Below, in pieces: positions 1-8,895 of a stretch of DNA of 64,000 nucleotides. A program made the position numbers and the translations under genes. The notes under the pieces are model-generated. The model had not been told where the DNA came from. It did not search any database and saw only the letters and a list, made by a program, of their open reading frames with translations. Position 1 is the first letter of the stretch. Every line of letters starts with the position of its first letter. The DNA lies in assembly GCF_003601925.1 (NCBI RefSeq), contig NZ_QZWH01000060.1, positions 19,024 to 83,023 of the forward strand, written 5' to 3'. The stretch comes from Buttiauxella izardii. Its GTDB lineage: Bacteria; Pseudomonadota; Gammaproteobacteria; Enterobacterales; Enterobacteriaceae.

Positions 1-49
1 TGTCTTCAGGGACGACCGGCGTCAACCCATCAATTTGATATATCGGCAT
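1..49 (-). CDS. paaY: PaaY, N-terminal fragment (cut by window edge)
   Basis: Only the first 16 codons lie in the window. They begin MPIYQIDGLTPVVPED, which matches the start of E. coli PaaY, a hexapeptide-repeat (gamma-carbonic-anhydrase-like) thioesterase thought to remove dead-end CoA products of phenylacetate degradation. The ATG at 49 is preceded by AAGGAG and lies 9 bp after the paaX stop, so paaX and paaY are probably one transcript, as in E. coli. The rest of the gene is outside the window. Confidence 0.88.
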   Translation of the reverse strand, partial: MPIYQIDGLTPVVPED

Positions 50-58
50 AATTTCTCC

Positions 59-991
59 TTAATCACTCAAATTAAGTCCGCCAAAACGCTGGAAATAACC
101 GCTCCCCGGCTGCGGTAGATCGCCCACCGACGTTTCGCCATGTTCAGTGACAAACGCCAACGCACCGGGTGCAACACGTTGATAAATATTGATGCATAAC
201 TGACGGGCACTTTGCCCCTGCCAGTGCGGCGGCAACAGTTCATCAGGCAACAGTGGATCTTTCAGCACCACGCGGCGATAGAAATGGATCAGCAAAAGCT
301 GAATCTGGAAACAACGCAGCGGGGTCAGCTCGCTTTCATCAGCTTCGCGCAGCAACGGCAACAATGGGCGGAACGAATGAATAAACTCACCGTAACGTTC
401 GTTTTTATCGGTCAGCAGCCAGCACTCTTCGACTCGTGCTTTTAACGCGGTTTTAGAGGCCTGCAACGGAGAACTGGCTTCAAAACACATCACGTTATCC
501 GCCACGCCCGCTTCATGCAGCAGGCTTTGCACATCCGCCAGGTTTTGTGACGGCGACGCCATCAGGCTTGGCGCAAGCGTGCCAAACCCCTGCCAGATCA
601 ACTGTTTCTTGACTTGTTGCAGCGTGCTTTTCTCAAGCCCTTCGGACAGCAACAACAGCCATTTCCCGTCCCATTCCGGTTGCCCGGCACGGTAGATTTT
701 CGCTTCTGCGCGGCGCGTCATACGCTGGCCCATTTCGGTCAGGCGGTAAAAGCTGCGCCGCCCAACGCGTTCCACATCAAGCCAGCCCTCTTTATTGAGC
801 CTGAACAGCGAGGTGCGAACAAAACGGTCACCGAAACCGAGGGATTCCAGCATTGTCGACAAGCTGCCGAGCCAGATTTCTCCGCCGCGATGCGCCAGCG
901 CATCACCATACAAAGAGACAATCAGCGACGTTCCACTTATCGGAACCGCGCTCACGGCCTGCTGAATAAACTGTTCCAGTTTGTTGCTCAT
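59..991 (-). CDS. paaX: PaaX, phenylacetyl-CoA-responsive repressor of the paa genes
   Basis: GntR-like winged-helix repressor of 310 residues, nearly identical in register to E. coli PaaX. It represses paaABC and paaZ until phenylacetyl-CoA binds. The start at 991 (MSNKLEQFIQQAV) was chosen because it aligns with the E. coli N-terminus; the open frame runs 20 codons further up. The N-terminal winged helix covers about residues 1-85 and includes the RLNKEGWLDVERVGRRSFY segment. The C-terminus is a few residues shorter than in E. coli. It is followed by paaY and separated from paaK by an inserted antitoxin gene. A TGATTCAC palindrome about 80 bp upstream suggests autoregulation. Confidence 0.95.
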   Translation of the reverse strand: MSNKLEQFIQQAVSAVPISGTSLIVSLYGDALAHRGGEIWLGSLSTMLESLGFGDRFVRTSLFRLNKEGWLDVERVGRRSFYRLTEMGQRMTRRAEAKIYRAGQPEWDGKWLLLLSEGLEKSTLQQVKKQLIWQGFGTLAPSLMASPSQNLADVQSLLHEAGVADNVMCFEASSPLQASKTALKARVEECWLLTDKNERYGEFIHSFRPLLPLLREADESELTPLRCFQIQLLLIHFYRRVVLKDPLLPDELLPPHWQGQSARQLCINIYQRVAPGALAFVTEHGETSVGDLPQPGSGYFQRFGGLNLSD

Positions 992-1070
992 AAATCGCCT
1001 GAAAATCCGTTTAAAACCTTCAATAGATAAAACATAGCACAACAAAGGCAATAAAAATCATACTATTAGC

Positions 1071-1085
1071 AATGTGATTCACATT
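1071..1085. promoter_or_regulatory. Candidate PaaX operator upstream of paaX
   Basis: AATGTGATTCACATT is a perfect palindrome around one central base, 80-94 bp upstream of the paaX ATG. It matches the E. coli PaaX consensus as I recall it (WWTRTGATTCGYGWT) at 13 of 15 positions. The 1-bp spacing between TGTGA and TCACA is too short for a CRP site. The same TGATTCAC core occurs in the paaA/paaZ gap. Confidence 0.5.
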
Positions 1086-1243
1086 TTTGTAAATTCTTAA
1101 ATAGTTGAAGTGCTTATGGGGTGTCGTCGAGGGTGTCGCGGCGGTAAATATCCCCAAACTTTTGAATTTTGCGAGGCGCTTCCACGATGTTTATCTCGCT
1201 TATTGTGTGACCATTTTTTCCCCTTCATTCTTCCGTTGCATAA

Positions 1244-1421
1244 AACTCAAACCAATATTATGATTGGGTCATAAGTAAGGATTTTGTTCGATGGAAAGAG
1301 AAGATTTTGGCTTACGGCGTCCGATAAAGGTCATTTCTATGAATTTTCCTCAGCGGAACAACTGCTGGAAGATTTTTTTAAGCATAGTGAAGAGATAATT
1401 AAACGAAGGAGAAAGCGATGA
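1244..1421 (+). pseudogene. Remnant of a TumE-like toxin gene (frameshifted, 5' truncated)
   Basis: Two overlapping open frames without usable starts read as one decayed protein. Codons 1244-1312 give YDWVISKDFVRWKEKILA. After a frame change, codons from 1320 give SDKGHFYEFSSAEQLLEDFF and a basic tail ending at the TGA at 1419-1421. A short (about 7 bp) insertion near 1313-1319 would explain the shift. The DKG...Y.F.S...LL.DFF pattern is typical of TumE (DUF6516) toxins. The stop overlaps the downstream antitoxin ATG as ATGA, as in intact tumE-tumA pairs. The toxin looks inactive because the upstream half of the gene is missing. Confidence 0.55.
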
Positions 1422-1795
1422 AGGCAAGAATCGGAATCATGCAAAATGCACTTATCCAAAAACATATGCTGGCTATTGTGTCCGGAAGGTATCAGCGGCC
1501 ACCGGATGAACCTAAAATTTGGTTCACATCAATCAACGCGTTAGGTCAAATCCTTAACCCTGAAAACATCGCACTCTTGCGACTGATAGCCAAACATCAG
1601 CCAGAAACTATCTCTGAACTGGCAGCGCTCTCCAACCGGCAGCTCAGTAATTTGTCCGTTACCTTGCAAACCCTAAACGGTTACGGCTTCGTTGAGCTAA
1701 TCAAAACCGGTCGTAAAGTTACCCCTAAAGCGCTATATACCGACTTTGAAATCATTGTCGACAGCGCCCTTGAAGCCCGCATCAACGCCGCATAA
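1418..1795 (+). CDS. TumA-type HTH antitoxin / transcriptional regulator
   Basis: A 125-residue protein with the TumA (COG4190) hallmarks: an IMQ..LI....LAIVSGRY N-terminal segment, PKIWFTSINALGQILNPEN, then a MarR-like winged helix (LLRLIAKHQPETISELAALS, NLSVTLQTLNGYGFVEL). TumA proteins neutralise TumE toxins and autoregulate. Here the upstream toxin frame is broken, so this is an apparent orphan antitoxin. GAAGGAGAAAGCG provides a good ribosome site. The gene interrupts the usual paaK-paaX junction, runs opposite to paa, and ends at a bidirectional terminator shared with paaK. Confidence 0.8.
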   Translation: MKARIGIMQNALIQKHMLAIVSGRYQRPPDEPKIWFTSINALGQILNPENIALLRLIAKHQPETISELAALSNRQLSNLSVTLQTLNGYGFVELIKTGRKVTPKALYTDFEIIVDSALEARINAA

Positions 1796-1797
1796 TT

Positions 1798-1822
1798 AAG
1801 CCCCTTTTCAGGGGCCTTATCT
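1798..1822. terminator. Bidirectional terminator between tumA and paaK
   Basis: A GCCCC-TTTTCA-GGGGC stem-loop begins right after the TumA stop and is followed by CTTATCTTT. It abuts the paaK stop, so it can end both the rightward antitoxin transcript and the long leftward paaA-K transcript. paaXY therefore probably depend on their own promoter. Confidence 0.65.
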
Positions 1823-3139
1823 TTACTGATTCGCCGCCTGGCGCAAATCACAAACACGAATCGCTTTGCCTTCCGAACGTGGCAGGCTGCCGCAGTTCGC
1901 AATGGTGACATCGGTCGAAATCCCCACCATTGATTTAATGCGGTGGCGCAACTGGTGGCACACCGAGCAGCGCTGTTCATGGCTCAGATGCAAACTGCTT
2001 TCTTTTAATTCTACTTTGACGGACAGCGTGTCGAGATGGCCGTCGCGATGCACTTCGAGTTGATAGTGCGGTGCGAGATGCTCGAACTTCACAATCTCTT
2101 CTTCCAGCTGTGACGGGAATACATTCACACCACGGATAATCAACATGTCATCCGAGCGCCCCGTGATGCGATCCATACGGCGCATGGTGCGAGCAGTGCC
2201 CGGCAACAAGCGAGTCAGATCGCGGGTGCGGTAACGGATCACCGGTAACGCTTCTTTGGTTAGCGTGGTGAACAGTAATTCGCCCTGCTCGCCGTCTTCC
2301 AGCGGTGCGCCGCTGATAGGATTAACGATTTCCGGGTAGAAATGGTCTTCCCAGATGGTCGGGCCGTCGGTGGTTTCCAGACACTCCATCGCCACACCCG
2401 GCCCCATCACTTCTGACAGGCCATAAATGTCCAGCGCGGTGATCCCAAGGCGGCGTTCGATTTCCCGACGCATCGCGTTAGTCCACGGTTCCGCGCCAAA
2501 TACGCCCACACGCAGCGAGCAATCCCGCGCATCGCCGCCCATCTGGCGTTCCAGTTCTTCAATCAAATTCAGACACCAGGATGGCGTGACCATAATCATA
2601 TCCGGGCGGAAATCGCGGATCAGTTGCGCTTGTTTTTCAGTCTGCCCGCCAGACATCGGGATCACTGTAGCGCCGAGGCGTTCAGCGCCGTAATGCGCAC
2701 CTAAACCGCCGGTAAACAGCCCGTAACCATAGGCGACGTGAATCTTATCTTTTGGCGTGCCCCCCGCTGCGCGCAGCGAACGGGCAACAATATCCGCCCA
2801 GGTGTCGATATCTTTTTGCGTATAGCCGACGACCGTGGGTTTACCTGTGGTGCCGGAGGACGCATGAATACGCACGATCTGCTCCATCGGCACCGCGAAA
2901 GTGTCGAACGGATAGTTGTCGCGCAGGTCTTGTTTGGTGGTGCAAGGAAAGAGGCGAATATCCTTCAGCTCTTTAAAATCATCAGGATGCACACCCGCCG
3001 CATCAAACTTGCGTTGGTACATCGGCACGTTGTTGTAGGCGTGATTAAGCGTCCATTTCATGCGCTGCGTTTGCAGGGCTTGCAGCTCATCAACTGACGA
3101 GGTTTCAATCGGTTCCAGCTTTGTAGGAGAGGTTATCAT
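1823..3139 (-). CDS. paaK: Phenylacetate-CoA ligase
   Basis: Adenylate-forming enzyme (438 residues) that makes phenylacetyl-CoA from phenylacetate, ATP and CoA, the first step of the pathway and the source of the PaaX inducer. The P-loop SSGTTGKPTVVGYTQ lies near residues 94-108, followed by YGLSEVMG and the hinge/C-terminal segment TGRSDDMLIIRGVNVFPSQ. Length and start match the E. coli enzyme. It is the last gene of the leftward paaA-K run, 22 bp after paaJ, and ends directly at the terminator. Confidence 0.97.
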   Translation of the reverse strand: MITSPTKLEPIETSSVDELQALQTQRMKWTLNHAYNNVPMYQRKFDAAGVHPDDFKELKDIRLFPCTTKQDLRDNYPFDTFAVPMEQIVRIHASSGTTGKPTVVGYTQKDIDTWADIVARSLRAAGGTPKDKIHVAYGYGLFTGGLGAHYGAERLGATVIPMSGGQTEKQAQLIRDFRPDMIMVTPSWCLNLIEELERQMGGDARDCSLRVGVFGAEPWTNAMRREIERRLGITALDIYGLSEVMGPGVAMECLETTDGPTIWEDHFYPEIVNPISGAPLEDGEQGELLFTTLTKEALPVIRYRTRDLTRLLPGTARTMRRMDRITGRSDDMLIIRGVNVFPSQLEEEIVKFEHLAPHYQLEVHRDGHLDTLSVKVELKESSLHLSHEQRCSVCHQLRHRIKSMVGISTDVTIANCGSLPRSEGKAIRVCDLRQAANQ

Positions 3140-3161
3140 TATAGGTTACTCGCAGGGTTGA

Positions 3162-4370
3162 TTAGCTCACACGCTCAAGGATCAGGGCAATGCCCTGACC
3201 AACGCCGATACACATCGTACACAGAGCGTAACGCCCTTTGCGGCGATGCAATTCGTGGCTGGCGGTCAGCGCCAGTCGGGTTCCACTCATGCCTAACGGA
3301 TGGCCTAATGCGATCGCTCCGCCGTTGGGATTAACCTGTGGGGCGTCGTCAGGCAACCCCAGTTGGCGCAACACGCCCAACGCTTGCGCGGCAAAGGCTT
3401 CATTCAGTTCGATAACGTCCATGTCGTTGATAGAAAGCCCCGCCAGTTCCAGCACTTTGCGTGTAGCCGGTACTGGCCCAAGCCCCATCAGGCGCGGCTC
3501 CACGCCTGCTGTTGCCATCGCCACAATGCGCGTTTTCGGCGTTAAACCGTGGCGCTGTGCAGCGGCAGCACTGGCTATAATCAGCGCGGCGGCGCCATCG
3601 TTCACGCCAGACGCATTCCCCGCGGTGATCACGCCGTTTTTACGAAATGGCGCTTTCAGCTCGTTCAGTTGTTGCAGAGTTGTTTCCGGGCGCGGATGTT
3701 CGTCTTCGCGAATTTCCGTCACCATGCCTTTCTTTACTTTCAACACAACCGGCACGATTTCCTTTGCCAGTACGCCATTTTCAAGCGCCTGCTGCGCTCG
3801 TTGCTGGCTACGCCAGGCAAAGGCATCTTGATCTTCACGGCTAATATTTAACAACTCAGCTACATTCTCCGCCGTTTCGGGCATGCTGTCAGTACCAAAG
3901 TGCTCAGCCATGAGCGGGTTCACAAAACGCCAGCCAATGGTGGTATCAAACATCTCCGCCTGGCGCTGGAAAGGCGTGTTGGCCTTGCCCATCACAAACG
4001 GTGCGCGGGACATAGACTCCACGCCTCCGGCAATCATCAACTGCGCATCTCCGGCCTTAATCGCCCGCGCCGCAAAACCTAACGCATCCAGACCCGAACC
4101 ACACAAGCGGTTGATGGTGGTGCCGGAAAGTGTTGGTGGAAGCCCTGCCAGCAGCGTCGCCATGCGCGCCACATTGCGGTTATCTTCACCCGCCTGGTTG
4201 GCACAGCCGAGAATCACGTCGTCCACCGCGTTCCAGTCCAGATTCGGGTAACGCGCCATTAATTCTTTCAGCGGAATTGCGGCTAAATCGTCGGCCCGCA
4301 CCGAAGAAAGCGCGCCGCCGTAGCGGCCAATCGGCGTGCGCACACCGTCACAAATAAATGCGTCAATCAT
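3162..4370 (-). CDS. paaJ: 3-oxoadipyl-CoA / 3-oxo-5,6-dehydrosuberyl-CoA thiolase
   Basis: Thiolase of 402 residues that catalyses the two CoA-dependent cleavages of the phenylacetate pathway, ending in acetyl-CoA and succinyl-CoA. The nucleophilic Cys90 lies in [12 protein letters not shown]. The histidine motif [17 protein letters not shown] and the second cysteine motif [10 protein letters not shown] are intact near the C-terminus. The start overlaps the paaI stop by 4 bp (ATGA), implying translational coupling. Confidence 0.97.
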   Translation of the reverse strand: MIDAFICDGVRTPIGRYGGALSSVRADDLAAIPLKELMARYPNLDWNAVDDVILGCANQAGEDNRNVARMATLLAGLPPTLSGTTINRLCGSGLDALGFAARAIKAGDAQLMIAGGVESMSRAPFVMGKANTPFQRQAEMFDTTIGWRFVNPLMAEHFGTDSMPETAENVAELLNISREDQDAFAWRSQQRAQQALENGVLAKEIVPVVLKVKKGMVTEIREDEHPRPETTLQQLNELKAPFRKNGVITAGNASGVNDGAAALIIASAAAAQRHGLTPKTRIVAMATAGVEPRLMGLGPVPATRKVLELAGLSINDMDVIELNEAFAAQALGVLRQLGLPDDAPQVNPNGGAIALGHPLGMSGTRLALTASHELHRRKGRYALCTMCIGVGQGIALILERVS

Positions 4371-4792
4371 AGTTTGGCTCCTGAAACAGTCGTCCCGATA
4401 CGGTGCGAACGCCCACGAAACAGCGCCACCGTTTTCTCATGTTGGTTAATGATTTCAATGTCATACACCCCGGTCTGCCGCCCTTGGGTACGCACCTTCG
4501 CAATCGCGGTTAGCGTGTCACCTGCGATTCCAGGCCGCACAAAATCAATACTGCAACCGGATGCCACCGCCGCCAGCCCCTGGCTGTTGCAGGCGTAAGC
4601 AAAGGCGGTATCGGCCAGCGTAAACAATTGCCCGCCGTGGCAGGTCTGATGGCCGTTGAGCATCGCCTCGGTGATGGTCATTGTCAGGCGGGCAAAACCG
4701 TCGCCCATCTCCTGAATCTCAATGCCCATCTGCTGTGCGCAGTTGTCGCGAGCGTACATTTCCCGGGCGTTCGCCCATGCATTAATGCTCAT
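4367..4792 (-). CDS. paaI: PaaI hotdog-fold acyl-CoA thioesterase
   Basis: Thioesterase of 141 residues that hydrolyses (hydroxy)phenylacetyl-CoA species and is thought to rescue CoA when the pathway stalls. The catalytic segment [14 protein letters not shown] carries Asp61 at the same number as in E. coli PaaI. The start overlaps the end of paaH by 11 bp and the stop overlaps paaJ by 4 bp, so it lies within a tightly coupled run. Confidence 0.95.
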   Translation of the reverse strand: MSINAWANAREMYARDNCAQQMGIEIQEMGDGFARLTMTITEAMLNGHQTCHGGQLFTLADTAFAYACNSQGLAAVASGCSIDFVRPGIAGDTLTAIAKVRTQGRQTGVYDIEIINQHEKTVALFRGRSHRIGTTVSGAKL

Positions 4793-6263
4793 GTTGCGTC
4801 TCCAGTAGCGTGCGTTGGCGCAGTAATGACGTTGGGCGATAGCGCTCTTCGCCGTAATGTTGTTGCAGGTTTTCCATCAGGCGCAGCACGTTTTGCCAGC
4901 CGAGTTCAGCTCCCCACGCCAGCGGGCCGTGCGGGTAATTCACGCCCAGACGCATGGCGGTATCAATGTCCTGTTCGCTGGCAACGCCTTTCTGAGCCGC
5001 GTCCGTCGCTTCGTTGGCTAACATGGCGACCGTGCGCCACACCAACATGCCGGGGTAGTCGGCGATCATCAGCACCTGTTTACCTTGTTGCTGGAAGAAG
5101 TGAATCACTTTGGCATTTTGTTCCGCGCTGTTATTTGCCGCAGCCGCCAGCACAACCAATGGCGAACGCTGCCAGTCGTTGACTAAATCCAGCAGCACGA
5201 CCGGGCGTTGCAGGCGTTTCGCCAGTTGCGTTGCGCTTTCACCTTGCGTGACCTGAACCCAGACTTCGTCCAGTTCGGCATAAGAATCGGTGACAACGTC
5301 ACCTGACTCGCGATTATTCAACCAGGCCGCACGACCCTGGCGATGAATCTGGTTCGCCCCAGCGCTGGCAGGCTCTGCCGGGAGATACGGCAGTTCTTCG
5401 TTTAACGGCCAGCGATACACACCCTGCCCGGTTTTTTTACCCAGCCGTTTGCCGAGCACCAATTCTTGTTGAATCAGCGACGGCAAGAAACGGCGTTCCT
5501 GCCAGAAGCCGTTAAACACCGAGCACGTCACGGCAAAGTTCACGTCCTGGCCGATCAAATCAGTCAGGGCCAGCGGCCCCATTGGGAAGCCGCCGCAATC
5601 ACGCAATGCCGCATCAATCACTCCCGCAGGCGCAACGTTCTCTTCCAGCGCACGCCAGGCTTCGGCGTAAAACGGACGCGCCACGCGGTTGACGATAAAC
5701 CCAGGCGTTGAATGGCAGCGCACCGGCTGTTTTCCCCAACGCAGCGCCAGCGCGGTTAAGCTTTCCAGCACCGTTGGGGACGTTTCCAGCCCGCTCACTA
5801 CTTCCACCAGTTTCATCACCGGAGCCGGGTTAAAGAAGTGCAGCCCAGCCACGCGCTGCGGGTGTTCAACGCCGCTGGCAATCGCGGTAATGGAAATCGA
5901 TGAAGTGTTGCTGGCAAAAATTGCTTCGGGCGAACAGACCGCTGCCAGCTCACGAAAGATCGACTGTTTAATGTCGATTTGCTCCGCAGCGGCTTCAATG
6001 ACCAGGGCCGCATCCGCCAGTTCACCGAGTTCCTGCGCCGCTGTTAAACGGCTGACGATGGCGTTTTTATCACCCTCCGCCAGTTTCCCTTTCGCGACAC
6101 GGGCGCTAAGAGAAGTGGCAATATTGTCGATAGCCCGCCGTGCCGCGCCGTCCTGAATGTCATAAATTTTGACTGTGTGCCCGGCCTGCGCCGCAACCTG
6201 CGCAATGCCCGCGCCCATGGTTCCGCTGCCAATTACGGCGATAATAGAATGTGGCGTCAGCAT
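4782..6263 (-). CDS. paaH: 3-hydroxyadipyl-CoA dehydrogenase
   Basis: NAD-dependent dehydrogenase of 493 residues that oxidises 3-hydroxyadipyl-CoA in the lower pathway. The N-terminus has the Rossmann motif IAVIGSGTMGAGIAQVAAQ. The active-site region HFFNPAPVMKLVEVV follows near residue 140. A second C-terminal 3-hydroxyacyl-CoA dehydrogenase domain follows (LVWRTVAMLANEATDAAQKG, then RLGVNYPHGPLAWG). It is slightly longer than the E. coli protein (about 475 residues). The start is 2 bp after the paaG stop. Confidence 0.96.
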   Translation of the reverse strand: MLTPHSIIAVIGSGTMGAGIAQVAAQAGHTVKIYDIQDGAARRAIDNIATSLSARVAKGKLAEGDKNAIVSRLTAAQELGELADAALVIEAAAEQIDIKQSIFRELAAVCSPEAIFASNTSSISITAIASGVEHPQRVAGLHFFNPAPVMKLVEVVSGLETSPTVLESLTALALRWGKQPVRCHSTPGFIVNRVARPFYAEAWRALEENVAPAGVIDAALRDCGGFPMGPLALTDLIGQDVNFAVTCSVFNGFWQERRFLPSLIQQELVLGKRLGKKTGQGVYRWPLNEELPYLPAEPASAGANQIHRQGRAAWLNNRESGDVVTDSYAELDEVWVQVTQGESATQLAKRLQRPVVLLDLVNDWQRSPLVVLAAAANNSAEQNAKVIHFFQQQGKQVLMIADYPGMLVWRTVAMLANEATDAAQKGVASEQDIDTAMRLGVNYPHGPLAWGAELGWQNVLRLMENLQQHYGEERYRPTSLLRQRTLLETQHEH

Positions 6264-6265
6264 GA

Positions 6266-7051
6266 TTATTTCCCCTTGAACGCGGGTGTACGTTTTGCCA
6301 GAAATGCCGATACCCCTTCGCGATAATCTTCGCTGCGCCCTGCAAGCCGCTGGTAATCGCGTTCGAGTTCGAGCTGCTGATCCAGTGTGTTGGTTTCGGA
6401 TGCCAACAGTGCTTTTTTTACCAGGCCCAGGCCAAACGTCGGCTGGCTGGCAAAATGCGTAGCGAGCTGGCGCGCGGTGTCGGTTAAGGCTTCATCATCC
6501 ACCACCTGCCAAATCATGCCCCACTGATGCGCCTGTTCGGCGCTGAGTTTGTCCCCCATCAGCGCCAGACCCATGGCACGCGCACGTCCGGCCAGACGCG
6601 GTAAAGTCCAGGTGCCGCCGCAGTCAGGAACCAGCCCCAACTTGCTAAAAGACATAATGAAATTCACCGAACGCGCCGCAATCACGATGTCGCACCCCAG
6701 CGCCAGCATCGCTCCGGCCCCCGCTGCCACACCGTTTACCGCCGCAATCACCGGCTTTGGCAATGCGGCCAGGCGCTTGACCAGCGGGTTATAGAAGTTT
6801 TCTACCGATGCGCCTAAATCTGGCGCTTCCCCGGACGGATCAACATTGCGGTCGTTTAAATCCTGCCCCGCGCAAAATGCCCTTCCCGCGCCGGTTATTA
6901 ACAGGCAACGAATGGTGTCGTCGCGCTCGGCCTGCGTCAGCACTTGCGCAAGCTGGCGGTGCATTTCGTCGTTAAAACTGTTCAGGCGCTCCGGGCGATT
7001 TAACGTCAGCGTCATCACGCCGTTTTGCACGTCACTGAGAATGAAATTCAT
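6266..7051 (-). CDS. paaG: Ring-1,2-epoxyphenylacetyl-CoA isomerase (oxepin-CoA forming)
   Basis: Crotonase-fold isomerase of 261 residues that converts the ring epoxide to oxepin-CoA and also isomerises a double bond later in the pathway. It has the oxyanion-hole segments GAGRAFCAGQDLNDR and AAVNGVAAGAGAMLALGCD, and the catalytic Asp in GLVPDCGGTWTLPRL. The C-terminus RTPAFKGK is typical. It sits 2 bp after paaF and 2 bp before paaH. Confidence 0.96.
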   Translation of the reverse strand: MNFILSDVQNGVMTLTLNRPERLNSFNDEMHRQLAQVLTQAERDDTIRCLLITGAGRAFCAGQDLNDRNVDPSGEAPDLGASVENFYNPLVKRLAALPKPVIAAVNGVAAGAGAMLALGCDIVIAARSVNFIMSFSKLGLVPDCGGTWTLPRLAGRARAMGLALMGDKLSAEQAHQWGMIWQVVDDEALTDTARQLATHFASQPTFGLGLVKKALLASETNTLDQQLELERDYQRLAGRSEDYREGVSAFLAKRTPAFKGK

Positions 7052-7053
7052 AG

Positions 7054-7821
7054 TTATCGTCCTTTAAACACAGCGGGTCGTTTTTCGAGGAAAGCATTGA
7101 TGCCTTCCTGCCGGTCTTCGGTGGCGGCAAGCAGCGTAAAGAGCTGGCGCTCCTGCTGTAATCCCTGAGTCAGAGAGAGTTCGTGCGCCTGGCGCAGCGC
7201 GGTTTTTGCCGCCTGCAACGCCAGCGGCGCATGTTGTGCGATGCGTGCTGCCAGTTTTTGCGCGTACTCCATCGTCAGCGCCGCCGGGTAAACATTGGCG
7301 ACTAATCCCGCCTGTTGCGCTTGTTCGGCAGTGATAGCTTCACCTGTGAGCACCATTTTGTAGGCCAGCGCTTTGCCGACGCTGCGAATCAAACGCTGTG
7401 TGCCGCCTGCACCGGGCATGATTCCGAGGGTGATTTCCGGCAGACCAAAACGCGCGTTGTCGCCCGCCAGCGTGATGTCACACAGCATCGCCAGTTCGCA
7501 GCCTGCGCCGAGCGCATAACCGTTCACCGCCGCCAGTAATGGCTTATTAAATCGTTCGATGCGCGCCCAAAGTTGCGGGCGTAGGTCGTTAAGCGTGGCG
7601 GGCATATCGCGGCTCGCCATCTCTTTAAGATCCGCTCCGGCGGCAAAGAAACGCTCGTTGCCGGTGATCACCACCGCGCCGATAGCGTCATCGTTTTGCG
7701 CCGCTTCCAGCGTCTGAGCCAGTTGCTCGAGCAGCGCGTTGTTGAGTGCGTTACGCGCCGCCGGACGGTTTAACGTCAGCGTTAATACGCGTTGGTTTTG
7801 TTCAATCAGCAATTCGCTCAT
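7054..7821 (-). CDS. paaF: 2,3-dehydroadipyl-CoA hydratase
   Basis: Crotonase-fold hydratase of 255 residues that adds water to 2,3-dehydroadipyl-CoA. Family segments RFFAAGADLKEMA, AAVNGYALGAGCELAMLCD and GLPEITLGIMPGAGGTQRL contain the oxyanion hole and catalytic glutamates. The ATG at 7821 (MSELLIEQ) was preferred to an in-frame GTG one codon earlier because it aligns with E. coli PaaF and overlaps the paaE stop as ATGA. Confidence 0.96.
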   Translation of the reverse strand: MSELLIEQNQRVLTLTLNRPAARNALNNALLEQLAQTLEAAQNDDAIGAVVITGNERFFAAGADLKEMASRDMPATLNDLRPQLWARIERFNKPLLAAVNGYALGAGCELAMLCDITLAGDNARFGLPEITLGIMPGAGGTQRLIRSVGKALAYKMVLTGEAITAEQAQQAGLVANVYPAALTMEYAQKLAARIAQHAPLALQAAKTALRQAHELSLTQGLQQERQLFTLLAATEDRQEGINAFLEKRPAVFKGR

Positions 7822-8888
7822 CACAACCCCTGCGCGTCAAAGTCGATGATCACGTCGTCGCCTTTTGGCAGCGCCTGGCAACTGAGGATGTAACCTGCCG
7901 CCAGTTGGTCTGGTTCGAGACTGTAATTGACGCCCATTTCCACTTCACCTTTCACCACTTTGCAGCGGCAGGTAGCGCACACGCCGCCTTTGCAGGCGTA
8001 GGGCAAATCCGCGCCCTGGCGTAACGCCGCATCGAGAATGCTTTCGTCGTGGGAATCGAGGGTGATTTGGCGGTCGCGTCCGTCCTGGCGCAGCGTCACC
8101 ACTTTGCCCGCTGCTTGTTCACGGCGGCGCAGGCTTGGCGCGGTGCCTGGCGTGTTGAAGTGTTCAATGAAAATGTTTTGCTGGGCGACGCCCATTGCCA
8201 GCAACGCCGCTTCAGATTCCTGCATCATGCTTTGCGGGCCGCAAATAAAGGTGCGATCAAAGCCTTTCAGATCAAGCAAGTTATCGCCCAGCGCTTTGAT
8301 TTTCGCGCCGTCCAGGCGCCCACTCAGTAATTCGCTTTCCTGCACTTCCTTGCTGAATAAATAGATCAGCTGCAAGCGCTGCGGATAACGATCTTTTAAG
8401 TCGGCCAGCGCCTGGCGGAACATCATGCTGCGGCTGCTGCGGTTGCCGTAAACCAGCGTCACATGGCTTTCGGCTTCGGTCGCCAGCGTGGCGCTGACAA
8501 TGGCTATCATCGGCGTGATGCCAGAACCGACCGCCAGCGCTAAATAGTTGCCTGCGGTTTCCGCTTGCGGTTGGTAGCCAAAAATTCCCTGCGGGATCAT
8601 CACGTCCATTGCCGTTCCCGCGACTAAATCGGTCACCGCATATTGTGAAAAGCGCCCGCCGTCGATGGCTTTTACCGCGACACAAATTTCCCCTGGCTTT
8701 TCTGCACGGCAGATGGAGTAACAGCGGCGCAACTCTTCGCCGCCAACACGGGTTTTCAGCGTCAAATGCTGGCCGGGTTTGAAAGCAAATTGGGCCTGCA
8801 AATCACCGGGCACTTCAAAAGTGATGGCAACCGCTTCAGGAGTTTCCTGCTCAATGCGCGCCACCTTTAGCGAATGAAACGTCGTCAT
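7821..8888 (-). CDS. paaE: Phenylacetyl-CoA 1,2-epoxidase, NADPH reductase subunit
   Basis: Electron-transfer subunit (355 residues) that passes NADPH electrons to the PaaABC(D) diiron epoxidase. The N-terminal ferredoxin-reductase domain has the FAD motif RRCYSICR and the nucleotide motif AVGSGITPMIAI. The C-terminal plant-type 2Fe-2S domain has ACKGGVCATCRCKV plus a distal Cys in ILSCQALP. The start MTTFHSLKVAR at 8888 aligns with E. coli PaaE; a longer in-frame extension upstream overlaps paaD and was rejected. Confidence 0.96.
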   Translation of the reverse strand: MTTFHSLKVARIEQETPEAVAITFEVPGDLQAQFAFKPGQHLTLKTRVGGEELRRCYSICRAEKPGEICVAVKAIDGGRFSQYAVTDLVAGTAMDVMIPQGIFGYQPQAETAGNYLALAVGSGITPMIAIVSATLATEAESHVTLVYGNRSSRSMMFRQALADLKDRYPQRLQLIYLFSKEVQESELLSGRLDGAKIKALGDNLLDLKGFDRTFICGPQSMMQESEAALLAMGVAQQNIFIEHFNTPGTAPSLRRREQAAGKVVTLRQDGRDRQITLDSHDESILDAALRQGADLPYACKGGVCATCRCKVVKGEVEMGVNYSLEPDQLAAGYILSCQALPKGDDVIIDFDAQGL

Positions 8889-8895
8889 GGCAACC

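Noticed and set aside
614..1030. 138-codon plus-strand open frame antisense to paaX
   Set aside because: It lies wholly opposite the well-supported paaX gene and resembles no family.
1069..1087. CRP site upstream of paaX
   Set aside because: TGTGA and TCACA are separated by one base instead of six; the palindrome fits the PaaX motif better.
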